A stretch of DNA of 35,121 bases, taken from contig NZ_JAAFGZ010000037.1 in assembly GCF_010365105.1 (NCBI RefSeq), forward strand, positions 1 through 35,121, given 5' to 3'. This stretch comes from Polaromonas sp. Its GTDB lineage: Bacteria > Pseudomonadota > Gammaproteobacteria > Burkholderiales > Burkholderiaceae_C. Shown here piece after piece: positions 7,844 to 15,723 of the stretch. How positions within the stretch are numbered: the stretch's first letter is position 1; the number at the start of each line of letters is the position of its first letter. The position numbers and the translations under genes are program-made. The notes under the pieces were generated by a model that was not told the DNA's origin, ran no database searches, and saw only the letters and a list, made by a program, of their open reading frames with translations.

Positions 7844-8443
7844 TTGGAACATTCAGCCATTGCCTTCAATCCATCGCCTTTGGTTGCCGGGATCGATTTT
7901 CTGGCCGCCTCTGAAACCGTGGCCCGCCAGCTGATCGGCATGCGGCTGCTGGTCGATGGCGTGGGCGGCATCATTGTCGAAACCGAAGCCTATGACGGCG
8001 AAGACCCGGCGTCGCACAGCTTCAGCGGCCCCACCGAGCGCAACGCGGCCATGTTCGGCCCCCCCGCCTGCATCTACGTGTACCGCTCCTACGGCATTCA
8101 CTGGTGCATGAATCTTGTGTGCCGCGAAACCGGCCACGGCGCCGGGGTGCTGCTGCGCGCCATCGAGCCCACCGATGGACTGGAGCGCATGCGCGACCGG
8201 CGCGGTCTGGACGATGTCAGGCTGCTCTGCGCCGGTCCTGGCCGGCTGGGGCAGGCGCTGGGGATTGACCGCAGTTTCACCGGCCAGCGGCTGGGCGAAC
8301 CGCCGTTTGCGCTGTTTCCTGCCGCGCCGGAGCTGCAAGCAAAGGTGGTGGCCGGGCCACGCATCGGCATTTCAAAAGCTGTTGACCAGCCCTGGCGATT
8401 CGGTCTGGCGGGTTCGCGCTTTCTCAGCCGGCCGTTTCGCTAG
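7844..8443 (+). CDS. mpg: methylpurine-DNA (3-methyladenine) glycosylase, AAG/MPG family
   Basis: A 199-residue base-excision repair enzyme that removes alkylated and deaminated purines. Typical segments are VARQLIGMRLLVDGVGGIIVETEAY, where the Glu of VETEAY is the catalytic base position of the AAG fold, then DPASHSF and the DNA-intercalating loop YVYRSYGIHWCMN. LCAGPGRLGQALGI and GPRIGISKA near the C-terminus are also family marks. No ATG is in place. TTG at 7844 is preferred because AGGA lies 6 nt before it; a TTG at 7811 has no such site. A member of the dispersed repeat family begins at the stop codon. Confidence 0.86.
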   Translation: MEHSAIAFNPSPLVAGIDFLAASETVARQLIGMRLLVDGVGGIIVETEAYDGEDPASHSFSGPTERNAAMFGPPACIYVYRSYGIHWCMNLVCRETGHGAGVLLRAIEPTDGLERMRDRRGLDDVRLLCAGPGRLGQALGIDRSFTGQRLGEPPFALFPAAPELQAKVVAGPRIGISKAVDQPWRFGLAGSRFLSRPFR

Positions 8444-8508
8444 CTACTGTATTCATAGCTGCTTGCGTACGTCACACGTGCGGTACAGCCCTGTTTTTCT
8501 TGAGAAAT
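8444..8508 (+). repeat. dispersed intergenic repeat, copy 1
   Basis: Begins with CTACTGTATTCATAG followed by CTGCTTGCG and a roughly 40-bp tail. Over about 50 bp from AGCTGCTTG it aligns with copies at about 23613 and 33080 (shared TGCGG, TTT and AAAT positions). It follows directly on the glycosylase stop. Confidence 0.6.
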
Positions 8509-8596
8509 GCGGGCGGCAGGGTTTTTTGCCGGGAAAGCGCCGGCCATCTGTTAAAACACGGGGTCTTTCTTTCTGACCTTTCTGACTGCCTTGCCC

Positions 8597-9850
8597 ATGC
8601 CTACCTTCTTTTCCGTGACTTCCACCGCGCTTTCCGAATCAGCCGCCCCGGCCGCTACCCTTATCGAATGGAAGGAAGCAGGTGTGGCGCATTCGGCGCT
8701 GTGGCGTTCCGAGCGTGGCGCGCCGCCGCCCCGGCGGATCGTCGAAGCCGACGACACCATGGCTGCCGACACCGCCTACCGGCTGGCCTGCGAAGGCACC
8801 GGACTGATCTGGCGCGGCGACTTTCAGAACGCCCGGCAGATGGTGCAGGCGCTGGCCCGGCGCATCGACAAGCCGCCCAAGGCGTCCAAGCTGGCGCGGG
8901 TCGCGACCAAGAAGGCCGCCGACAATGCCATCTCCGGCGTACCGGCCGGCCAGGATTTTCACCTGCACCGCCAGGCCCAGTCACAGCGCGCGCGCGTGCT
9001 CGGCATGGTGCTGATCGAGTTTGGCGCCGACTATGGCGTTGACATGCGCCGCGCGCCCGACGCCAAACAGGCGTGTGCCGAAGCCTGGGGTGTGCCCGGC
9101 GAAGACGCGCTGCCCGGCGTGGCGTCGCTGCGCGAACTGATGGGCGTGATCAGCGCGCACGAGTGGCGCAAGAAGGGCGTTGAAATTGCGGCCCTGGGCA
9201 AGGCGCCGAACAACCGCATCCATCCGCACTACGGCGTGTTTTCACCGGTGCGCGGCGAATATGTGGACCTGGTGGCCAACGCCCCCTTGCCCGCCAGTCC
9301 GGGCAGCAAGTTTGTCGCCTTCGACATCGGCACCGGCACCGGCGTGCTGTCGGCCGTGCTGGCGCTGCGCCCGGAAGTGGACCAGGTCGTGGCCACCGAC
9401 ATGGACCCGCGTGCGCTTGAATGCGCGCGCGAAAACATCTACCGGCTGCGCCTGCCCAACCCGGTCAAGGTCATGCAAGCCGACCTGTACCCCGAGGGGC
9501 TGGCGTCGGTCATTGTCTGCAACCCGCCGTGGCTGCCGGCACGCCCCGGCTCGCCGCTCGAAGGCGCCGTGTACGACGAAGGCAACCGCATGCTGCTGGG
9601 TTTTCTCAAGGGCCTTCCCGGCCATCTGGCGCCCGGCGGCGAAGGCTGGCTGATCCTGTCCAATTTTGCCGAGCAACTGGGTTTGCGCACCCGCGCCGAA
9701 TTGCTGGCCGCCATCAAGGCCAGTGGCCTGAAGGTGCTGGGCCGTATCGACGCCAAGCCCGAGCACCCGAAGGTGGCCGACGCCAGCAACCCGCTGCACA
9801 AGGCGCGCGCCGCCGAAGTGACGTCGCTCTGGCGCCTGGGCGCGGCCTGA
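8597..9850 (+). CDS. class I SAM-dependent methyltransferase, PrmC/HemK-like
   Basis: A 417-residue two-part protein. The C-terminal half is a Rossmann methyltransferase: motif I FDIGTGTGVLSAVLAL, acidic motif II VVATDMDPRALECARENI and motif IV VIVCNPPWLPARPGS. The NPPW type methylates planar nitrogen or amide groups, as in PrmC/RlmG-like enzymes. The N-terminal 170 residues have no signature I recognise; they contain the WRGDFQNARQM segment and may bind the substrate. The ATG at 8597 is preferred to the TTG two codons upstream. It precedes the tRNA-dihydrouridine synthase by 31 bp, so the two may form an operon linked to translation; the substrate is not known. Confidence 0.83.
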   Translation: MPTFFSVTSTALSESAAPAATLIEWKEAGVAHSALWRSERGAPPPRRIVEADDTMAADTAYRLACEGTGLIWRGDFQNARQMVQALARRIDKPPKASKLARVATKKAADNAISGVPAGQDFHLHRQAQSQRARVLGMVLIEFGADYGVDMRRAPDAKQACAEAWGVPGEDALPGVASLRELMGVISAHEWRKKGVEIAALGKAPNNRIHPHYGVFSPVRGEYVDLVANAPLPASPGSKFVAFDIGTGTGVLSAVLALRPEVDQVVATDMDPRALECARENIYRLRLPNPVKVMQADLYPEGLASVIVCNPPWLPARPGSPLEGAVYDEGNRMLLGFLKGLPGHLAPGGEGWLILSNFAEQLGLRTRAELLAAIKASGLKVLGRIDAKPEHPKVADASNPLHKARAAEVTSLWRLGAA

Positions 9851-9881
9851 GCGCCTGACTGATCCGCACGCTGGCGAGCCC

Positions 9882-10892
9882 GTGACCATCCTGCTCGCGC
9901 CCATGGAAGGGCTGCTTGACTTCGTGCTGCGCGACATCCTGACGCGGGTTGGCGGCATTGATCGCTGCGTGTCTGAATTCATCCGCATCACCGACCAGCT
10001 GCTGCCCGAGCGGGTGTTCACCCGCATCGTTCCCGAACTGCACAACGGCGGCCGCACGCTGGCAGGCGTTCCGGTGCGCGCCCAGTTGCTCGGGTCCGAC
10101 CCGGTCTGCCTGGCTGAAAACGCCGGGCGGCTGGCCGAACTGGGACCGGCGGGCATCGACCTGAATTTCGGCTGCCCGGCAAAAATCGTCAACCGCCATG
10201 GCGGCGGCGCGGCGCTGCTTGACGAACCCGACACCATTGCCGCCATCGTCGCCGCCGTGCGCCGTGCCGTGCCGGCACACATGCCGGTGTCGGCCAAGAT
10301 GCGGCTGGGATTCAACGACGATTCGCGTGCGGTGGAATGCGCGCTGGCCATTGCCGGCAGCGGCGCCGACGAGCTGGTGGTGCATGCCCGGACCAAGGCA
10401 CAGGCCTACCGGCCGCCCGCCTATTGGGAGCGCATTGCCGACATTCGCGCTGCCGTGCACATACCGGTGGTGGCGAACGGCGAAATCTGGACGGTCGGGG
10501 ATGCGCGCCGCTGCCGCGAAGCGTCGGGCTGCGAATCGCTGATGTTGGGCCGAGGTGCGGTGACCGACCCGGGGCTGGGGCTGGCGATCAAGGCGTCGAT
10601 GAACGGCCCGGCAAGCGGAGTAACCGGGACGGTAGCGGGAATCGCCTGGCCGGAACTGCTGCCTTTGCTGGCCGAGTTCTGGCTGGTTGTCTGCGCCCGG
10701 CTGGACGCCAAGGCGCGCGCCGGCCGGCTCAAGCAATGGCTGAATTTTTTGCGCCGACGTTTTCCTGAAGCTGAAATCGCGTATCAGCAGATCAAAACGG
10801 TGAATGATCTGGCGCTGATTGATGCGTGGCTGGCCGACGTGGTACGACAACAAGGGCAACCCCGCCAGCCTGACCAAAGCCGGGCGCACTGA
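9882..10892 (+). CDS. dusC: tRNA-dihydrouridine synthase, DusC-like
   Basis: A 336-residue FMN-dependent TIM-barrel enzyme that reduces specific uridines in tRNA. Family marks in order are the N-terminal LLAPMEGLLDFVLRDIL, FNFGCPAK-type motif LNFGCPAKIVNRHGGGAALL with the catalytic Cys, VSAKMRLGF, VVHARTKAQAY, VVANGEIWTVGDA and LMLGRGAVTDPGL. The APMEG start and the overall pattern point to the DusC subgroup rather than DusA or DusB. The start is GTG at 9882. It lies 31 bp after the methyltransferase gene in the same direction. Confidence 0.88.
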   Translation: MTILLAPMEGLLDFVLRDILTRVGGIDRCVSEFIRITDQLLPERVFTRIVPELHNGGRTLAGVPVRAQLLGSDPVCLAENAGRLAELGPAGIDLNFGCPAKIVNRHGGGAALLDEPDTIAAIVAAVRRAVPAHMPVSAKMRLGFNDDSRAVECALAIAGSGADELVVHARTKAQAYRPPAYWERIADIRAAVHIPVVANGEIWTVGDARRCREASGCESLMLGRGAVTDPGLGLAIKASMNGPASGVTGTVAGIAWPELLPLLAEFWLVVCARLDAKARAGRLKQWLNFLRRRFPEAEIAYQQIKTVNDLALIDAWLADVVRQQGQPRQPDQSRAH

Positions 10893-11168
10893 CCTGACAG
10901 GTCTGGTCCAGTCAGGGCAACTGCTGGTCGGCGAGTGTGATGTTGCCGGTTTTGGCGATCCGGGAAAAGCACTGAAGCCGTCGAGGGTGTTGATGCGGTT
11001 CTTGCGCGGCCTTTCGCTGGCGGGCGTGTCAATAGGCCGGTTGTAGATTGACGGGCATCCGGTGTTCCCTTAAAAACCAGTACCAGGTCCATCAATCGCT
11101 GGAATTTTTCCTGCAGTCTGGCCGGGACAAACACAGCCAAACACCGATTTCCCACAGAGAAAGCATCA

Positions 11169-13550
11169 ATGCACAGGCGAGAATTTTCACAGGCTGCCGC
11201 TGCCATGGCGGCCCTTGGCCTCTGGCGCGGACAGTCTGCGCAGGCGGCCGCGCAGCCCGAGGCAAAAATACCCCCGGTCGTCCTGGGCGCCAACCTCTCC
11301 GGCCTCGAATGGGCTGCACCCGGCCTGCGCCATGGCCTCAGTTCCGCGCCCAACATTCACTTCACCGTCCCGCGAATGCCGGACGTGGCCTACCTGGCCG
11401 CCTGCGGGTACACCCAAAACCGGCTGCCCATCCAGTGGGAACTGCTCCAGCCAATGCTGCCGGGCACCGTCGCGAATGCCGCTGCCCGGTCGCTGATCGG
11501 TGAACCCGGTGCCTTTCATGCAAGCTATGCGTCCTGCATCACCGGATTGCTCGATGCCCATGCGGCCTCGGGCACCCGCTGCATCATCGACCTGCACAAC
11601 TATGCGCGCTACACCGACTTCATCTACCAGCCCGATGGGTCGGTGATCGGCCTGAAGGCTGCGCCAGACCCCTTGCTCAGGCCCTACACCACCGACCGGT
11701 CGCAGATTCAGCAGCGGATTTTTGCGCTGGAAAAGGGCGCCACCCTCACGCCTGCGCTGTTTGCCGATGTGTGGCGCCGCGCCGCGACGATGTGGAAAGG
11801 CCATCCCGGCCTGGGGGGCTACGGCCTGATGAACGAGCCCCACGAAATGCCCGAGCGCGGCAGTCTCGTCGAAAGCAAAAGGGGCCGCGACGACCTGATG
11901 CTCCTGCCGGTGTTCATGCAGGCAGCCATTGATGCCATCCGCGCCATTGACAAGGAAACGCCCATTTATGTCGCTGGCAACGAGTGGAGCAGCGCTTCCA
12001 GCCTGGCGACGAAAAATCCGGGCTATCCGTTGGCGGGAGACGGGCTGATTTATGAAGTGCATGCCTATCTGGACCGGCGCAGCACCGGACAAGCCTTCGA
12101 CTGGGACATTGAATCGGCTCCCCGGAAATTCGGCAGTTCCCAGGCCGATCCGATCACCCGTACCACCGGACGCGAGCGGATCAGGCCGGCGGTGGACTGG
12201 GCCAGGGCAAAAAAGGTCAGGCTTGCGCTGGGTGAAGTCGGCATGCCGGTCGATGACCCGCGCTGGGCTGAAAGCTTCAGGAACACGGTTGATCTGGCGC
12301 TGCAAAACGGCGTCGAGGTGTACAGCTGGATGGCCGGCAACCACTGGCCGATACGCAGCAATGCCTTGACCCATGTGGCCGGCTGGCACCAGAACAAAAC
12401 GCTGGAACCGCTGGTTTCTGGCGTCATGAAGGCCTCGGCAGGCATTGCGCAAGCCATGCTGTTCGACGACGGCCCGGGGCATGGGCGCGCAGGCGCGCCC
12501 GTCACCATCACGGTGTATGCCCGCGGCAACCTGGCCCGGCCCGTGCGCCTTGCGGTGGCGGTCAAGGGCGGTGGCAAGCTCAGCAAGCAGGAACTGACAA
12601 TTCCGGCGGGGCCAAACGGACAGGATTCCTTCAGCTACACGCCGGCTGACAACCAGGTGGCCGTGCTGAGCTACACCAGCCTGGGCCAGCCTGCCGTGCC
12701 GGTGCCGCTAGCGCGCAAGGTGTTTTCACTCAACGATCCGGTGGCCCACGCGTCCACCAGCCTGGACGACGCGGCGATGGCGATCATCGCCCGCTACGGC
12801 GCCTGCAAATGGGATATGGCCGACGGCTACACCGACTACATGCTGGGCGCGCCGGCAGCCAGCGGCCAGGTGGTGCGCGCCGTGTCCGACTCGGGCTACG
12901 GCTCCAGCCCGGGCAATGCGATGGAAATGCTTAACTGGACCAACACCGAAACCCCGGCCATGGGCCGCATGACGCTGCCCGTGCTGCGCGTGGCCAATGG
13001 CCGGAAAAGTTCGGTACACCAGGCGGACACTTTTGGTTTCTGGTGCAAGAAGGCGGTGCCCGAAGCCGAAGTGCGGCCCAACCCCGTCAACCGCGTGCCC
13101 TACAACATCGAAGACAGCTACTTTGCCGTTGCCGCCGTTGGCTTTGCCGCCAAAGACAGCAGCGGCCTGGTTTTCCAGGCGTCACAGACAGAAGCCAGCC
13201 AGGCCTGCGAACTGGCGTTTTCAAACGGCCAGCCGGTGGTCCGGTGGGAGGACGCCAAAGGCCGCAAGGTCGAGCTGACCGGCCCCGACAAGCTGGTGCC
13301 GAACAGGTTGTCGGTGCTGACCTTCACCTGTGCGCCCGAAGCGCAGGCGCTGCGCGTCAATTCGGCACTGGTGGACAGCGGCAAGGCCACGTTTGCACCG
13401 GGTTATTTCGACCAGATGCTGCTCGGCTGGGGTTTTAAAAACTACTACCCGCAAGAAGGTTTCACCGGCAATATTTATGCAGTCATCACCGGCAAGGGTG
13501 TTCCAACGACTAGCGAACTGGCTGTTTTGGAGCGTTACCTGCGTGGCTAG
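11169..13550 (+). CDS. Tat-exported glycoside hydrolase family 5 protein with C-terminal accessory domains
   Basis: A 793-residue secreted glycosidase, probably endoglucanase-like. The N-terminus (MHRREFSQAAAAMAALGL) has a twin-Arg motif and ends in an Ala-rich cleavage region near residue 27. The TIM-barrel domain (about 35-420) shows DLHNYARY (141-148), the acid/base motif MNEPHE with Glu223, YEVHAYLD (295-302) and the nucleophile strand LALGEVGMP with Glu356, then MAGNHW: the GH5 order. Residues about 440-540 look beta-rich. About 600-790 resemble a concanavalin/LamG-type lectin fold, with no named match. The 276 bp upstream show no gene, and the GH5 gene stands alone. Substrate (cellulose, mannan or another glucan) is unresolved. 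Confidence 0.85.
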   Translation: MHRREFSQAAAAMAALGLWRGQSAQAAAQPEAKIPPVVLGANLSGLEWAAPGLRHGLSSAPNIHFTVPRMPDVAYLAACGYTQNRLPIQWELLQPMLPGTVANAAARSLIGEPGAFHASYASCITGLLDAHAASGTRCIIDLHNYARYTDFIYQPDGSVIGLKAAPDPLLRPYTTDRSQIQQRIFALEKGATLTPALFADVWRRAATMWKGHPGLGGYGLMNEPHEMPERGSLVESKRGRDDLMLLPVFMQAAIDAIRAIDKETPIYVAGNEWSSASSLATKNPGYPLAGDGLIYEVHAYLDRRSTGQAFDWDIESAPRKFGSSQADPITRTTGRERIRPAVDWARAKKVRLALGEVGMPVDDPRWAESFRNTVDLALQNGVEVYSWMAGNHWPIRSNALTHVAGWHQNKTLEPLVSGVMKASAGIAQAMLFDDGPGHGRAGAPVTITVYARGNLARPVRLAVAVKGGGKLSKQELTIPAGPNGQDSFSYTPADNQVAVLSYTSLGQPAVPVPLARKVFSLNDPVAHASTSLDDAAMAIIARYGACKWDMADGYTDYMLGAPAASGQVVRAVSDSGYGSSPGNAMEMLNWTNTETPAMGRMTLPVLRVANGRKSSVHQADTFGFWCKKAVPEAEVRPNPVNRVPYNIEDSYFAVAAVGFAAKDSSGLVFQASQTEASQACELAFSNGQPVVRWEDAKGRKVELTGPDKLVPNRLSVLTFTCAPEAQALRVNSALVDSGKATFAPGYFDQMLLGWGFKNYYPQEGFTGNIYAVITGKGVPTTSELAVLERYLRG

Positions 13551-13710
13551 CCCGGTGTGGATGAAACCGGTTGCGGGCCGGCTTGACGGCGTGAGGCGAT
13601 TCTGCCAAGCGCAGCGCCTTGGGGCCGATGCCGGCGAGAATGCCGGGGGCTTGCGCTTTGCCACGCTGGGCAAACAGCAACCCCGTTGACATTCCCTAAT
13701 GAAAGAACCC

Positions 13711-14220
13711 ATGACCTCCGCGATCTACACTGCCTCGATTCCCGTTTTCAAACAGATGCTGGGTGGCCTCAGCGGCGTCCTGGCCAAGGCTGAAGCCCAT
13801 GTGGTCGCGAAAAAAATCGACCCCAATGCCTTGCTGCAGGCGCGGCTTTATCCCGACATGTTTCCAATGCTGCGCCAGGTCCAGGTTGCCAGCGACTTTG
13901 CCAAAAGCGTCTCGGCCCGGCTGGCCGGCGTTGACGTGCCCAAGCTGGCCGACGACGAGCAAACCTTTGCCGACCTGCAGGCGCGCATAGCCACCGTGCT
14001 GGCGTTCATGGAAGGAATCGATGTGTCGCTGTTCGACCAAGCCGCCAAGCGCGAGATCGTCACGCAGGCCGGCACGCCCAAGGAAAAACGTTTCACCGGC
14101 GAGTCCTACCTCTTCAACTACGGCCTGCCGCACTTCTTTTTCCACACCACCACGGCCTATGCCATCCTGCGCCACAACGGCGTGGAAGTGGGCAAGAAGG
14201 ACTACATCGGCAGCTATTGA
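13711..14220 (+). CDS. DUF1993 family protein (DinB-like four-helix fold)
   Basis: A 169-residue cytosolic protein of the DUF1993 family. Typical marks are the start YTASIPVFKQMLGGLSGVLAKAEAH, the LYPDMFPMLRQVQVASDFAK segment, and the C-terminal YLFNYGLPHFFFHTTTAYAILRHNGVEVGKKDYIG. Conserved His residues in FFFHTTTAY suggest a DinB-like helical bundle, but no activity is established. An ATG four codons upstream (13699) is in frame; the second is chosen because family members begin there. It is convergent with hmp. Confidence 0.85.
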   Translation: MTSAIYTASIPVFKQMLGGLSGVLAKAEAHVVAKKIDPNALLQARLYPDMFPMLRQVQVASDFAKSVSARLAGVDVPKLADDEQTFADLQARIATVLAFMEGIDVSLFDQAAKREIVTQAGTPKEKRFTGESYLFNYGLPHFFFHTTTAYAILRHNGVEVGKKDYIGSY

Positions 14221-14295
14221 ACCAGGCGGCAAATGTCATCGAATGATCCGGGCCGTTCTTTTGATGGCCAAAAAGGCCTTCTGCGCAAGCAGGAT

Positions 14296-14328
14296 GGGCA
14301 CGGGCAGCTATTAAAAAAATAGTGCCCG
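14296..14328. repeat. dispersed repeat half-copy with hairpin between convergent genes
   Basis: Contains CTATT-AAAAA-AATAG (14308-14322), flanked by GGGCAC upstream and GTGCCC downstream, so it can form a stem-loop readable on both strands. It lies between the stops of the DUF1993 gene and hmp and may serve as a two-way terminator. Confidence 0.5.
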
Positions 14329-14346
14329 GTGCCTGCACCAGGTTTC

Positions 14347-15528
14347 TTACTCCAGCGCGCTGGCGGGGCCGAAAAACTCGTAGCGGGTCTGCGATTCAGG
14401 CACGCCCAGCTCGCGCAGCTGCTGCTTGACATGACGCATGAAGGGCTTGGGGCCCAAAAAGTAGGCATCCACATCGCGCGATTCGGGCAGCCATTCGGCC
14501 AGCTGTGCGCTGCTGCGCAGGCCAATGGCATGCGGCGCCTGCGCTTCGCCTGCATGCTCGTCATAAACATAAAAGCGCTTGAGCTGGGCATGGCGTGCAT
14601 GGCGCGTCTCGATGGCGGCGCGAAAAGCGTGCGCCGAGCGGTTGCGCGCAAAGTGGATGAAATGCACCGGCCGCGTTCCCTGCAAGGCGGCGTCCAGCAT
14701 CGCCAGCGTGGGCGTGATGCCGACGCCGCCGCTGATCAGCACCAGTGGCTTGTCGCTGTCTGCCAGCACGAATTCGCCGGCCGGCGGCGCCACTTCCAGC
14801 ACATCGCCTTCGTTCACGTCGTCATGCAGGTAGCCGGACGCAACGCCGCCCGGTTCGCGCTTGACGCTGATACGGTAGTCGCTACCGTTGGGCGCAGCCG
14901 AAAGCGAATAGTTGCGGCGGATTTCCTGGCCGTTCACAGTCAGGCGCAGGCCGATGTACTGGCCGGGCGCGAAGCTGGCCAGTGCGCCGCCGTCCTGCGG
15001 CTCCAGATAGAACGAGGTGATCTCGGCACTTTCGGCCACCTTGCGTGCCACGCGAAACGCCCGCGCGCCGCGCCAGCCGCCCGGGGCCGCAGCCACCTCG
15101 GCGTAAACCTTTTCTTCAGCGCCAATCAGGATGTCGGCCAGTTGCTGGTAGGCCGCCGCCCAGGCGGCAATCACTGCGTCGGTGGCAATCTCGGCGCCCA
15201 GCACCTCGCGGATGGCGCGCAGCAGGCAGGCGCCCACCACCGGGTAATGCGCCGGATCGATCTGTAGCGAGACATGCTTCTGGATGATCTGGTTCACCAG
15301 CCCGCCGAGCTGCTCCAGCCGGTCGATGTTGCGCGCATACATCAGCACGCCGTTGGCCAGCGCACGTGGCTGGTCTCCGCTGGCCTGGTTTGCCTGATTG
15401 AAAAACGGCCGCACCTCGGGATGTTCGGCCAGCATGATCTGGTAGAAATGGGTGGTCAGCGCTTCGCCGCCGGTCTCCAGCAGGGGGACGGTGGATTTGA
15501 CGATGGCGCGTTGTTCTGGGGTCAGCAT
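14347..15528 (-). CDS. hmp: flavohemoglobin, nitric oxide dioxygenase
   Basis: A 393-residue enzyme that converts NO and O2 to nitrate using NAD(P)H. It has a globin domain (1-140; MLTPEQRAIVKSTVPLLETGG start, TTHFYQIML, proximal His in QKHVSLQI, HYPVVG), an FAD-binding domain (150-255; GQYIGLRL, RRNYSLSAAP) and an NAD-binding domain (260-393; LVLISGGVGITPTLAMLDA, YFLGPKPFM). The length is that of E. coli Hmp. The frame extends upstream to 15603, but the ATG at 15528 matches the globin start and has GGAG nine nt before it. It is divergent from norR and preceded by a near-consensus sigma-54 promoter at 15599-15615, so NO-induced expression through NorR is likely. Confidence 0.95.
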   Translation of the reverse strand: MLTPEQRAIVKSTVPLLETGGEALTTHFYQIMLAEHPEVRPFFNQANQASGDQPRALANGVLMYARNIDRLEQLGGLVNQIIQKHVSLQIDPAHYPVVGACLLRAIREVLGAEIATDAVIAAWAAAYQQLADILIGAEEKVYAEVAAAPGGWRGARAFRVARKVAESAEITSFYLEPQDGGALASFAPGQYIGLRLTVNGQEIRRNYSLSAAPNGSDYRISVKREPGGVASGYLHDDVNEGDVLEVAPPAGEFVLADSDKPLVLISGGVGITPTLAMLDAALQGTRPVHFIHFARNRSAHAFRAAIETRHARHAQLKRFYVYDEHAGEAQAPHAIGLRSSAQLAEWLPESRDVDAYFLGPKPFMRHVKQQLRELGVPESQTRYEFFGPASALE

Positions 15529-15598
15529 GAATTCTCCGAGGGTGGCGGGCTGGGCTTCGCACTGCGCAAAGCCTGGCAACCTGCCGATAAGCTCCTTA

Positions 15599-15615
15599 TT
15601 CAATAGTCGTGCCAG
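15599..15615 (-). promoter_or_regulatory. sigma-54 promoter (-24/-12) for hmp
   Basis: On the minus strand the sequence reads CTGGCACG-N4-TTGAA, matching the YTGGCACGRNNNTTGCW consensus at every fixed position except the C of the -12 GC. The predicted start near 15588 gives a leader of about 60 nt. Confidence 0.7.
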
Positions 15616-15623
15616 CCAGGTGA

Positions 15624-15637
15624 TTGATATGGATCAA
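15624..15637. promoter_or_regulatory. perfect FNR/ANR-type box
   Basis: TTGAT-ATGG-ATCAA matches the FNR consensus TTGATNNNNATCAA at all ten fixed bases. Its centre is about 40 bp before the predicted norR start and about 42 bp before the predicted hmp start. Confidence 0.7.
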
Positions 15638-15657
15638 GCACTTGCAGTCGTTTTCAA

Positions 15658-15663
15658 TATACA
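15658..15663 (+). promoter_or_regulatory. putative -10 of the norR promoter
   Basis: TATACA, with a predicted start around 15670-15672. The FNR box centre would then lie at about -40 to -41, the classical class II activating position. The -35 is poor, as expected for an activated promoter. Confidence 0.45.
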
Positions 15664-15666
15664 TGG

Positions 15667-15723
15667 GTCAAAAAGATACGGGTGTAAAGTAGTCAAAATG
15701 ATGCTTTAAGGAGTCAATTTGAT
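15667..15723. promoter_or_regulatory. three NorR-like enhancer repeats
   Basis: GTCAAAAAGAT (from 15667), GTCAAAATGAT (15692) and GTCAATTTGAT (15713) are spaced 25 and 21 bp. They resemble the NorR site GT-N7-AC with inner GTCA...TGA symmetry, but end in AT rather than AC. All lie 80-135 bp upstream of the predicted hmp start; the third overlaps the norR start codon. Confidence 0.5.

Noticed and set aside
10784..11356. A 190-codon minus-strand frame spanning the gap between the dihydrouridine synthase and GH5 genes.
   Set aside because: It overlaps both genes, has low-complexity Ser/Thr/Arg/Pro composition and shows no motif or ribosome-binding site.
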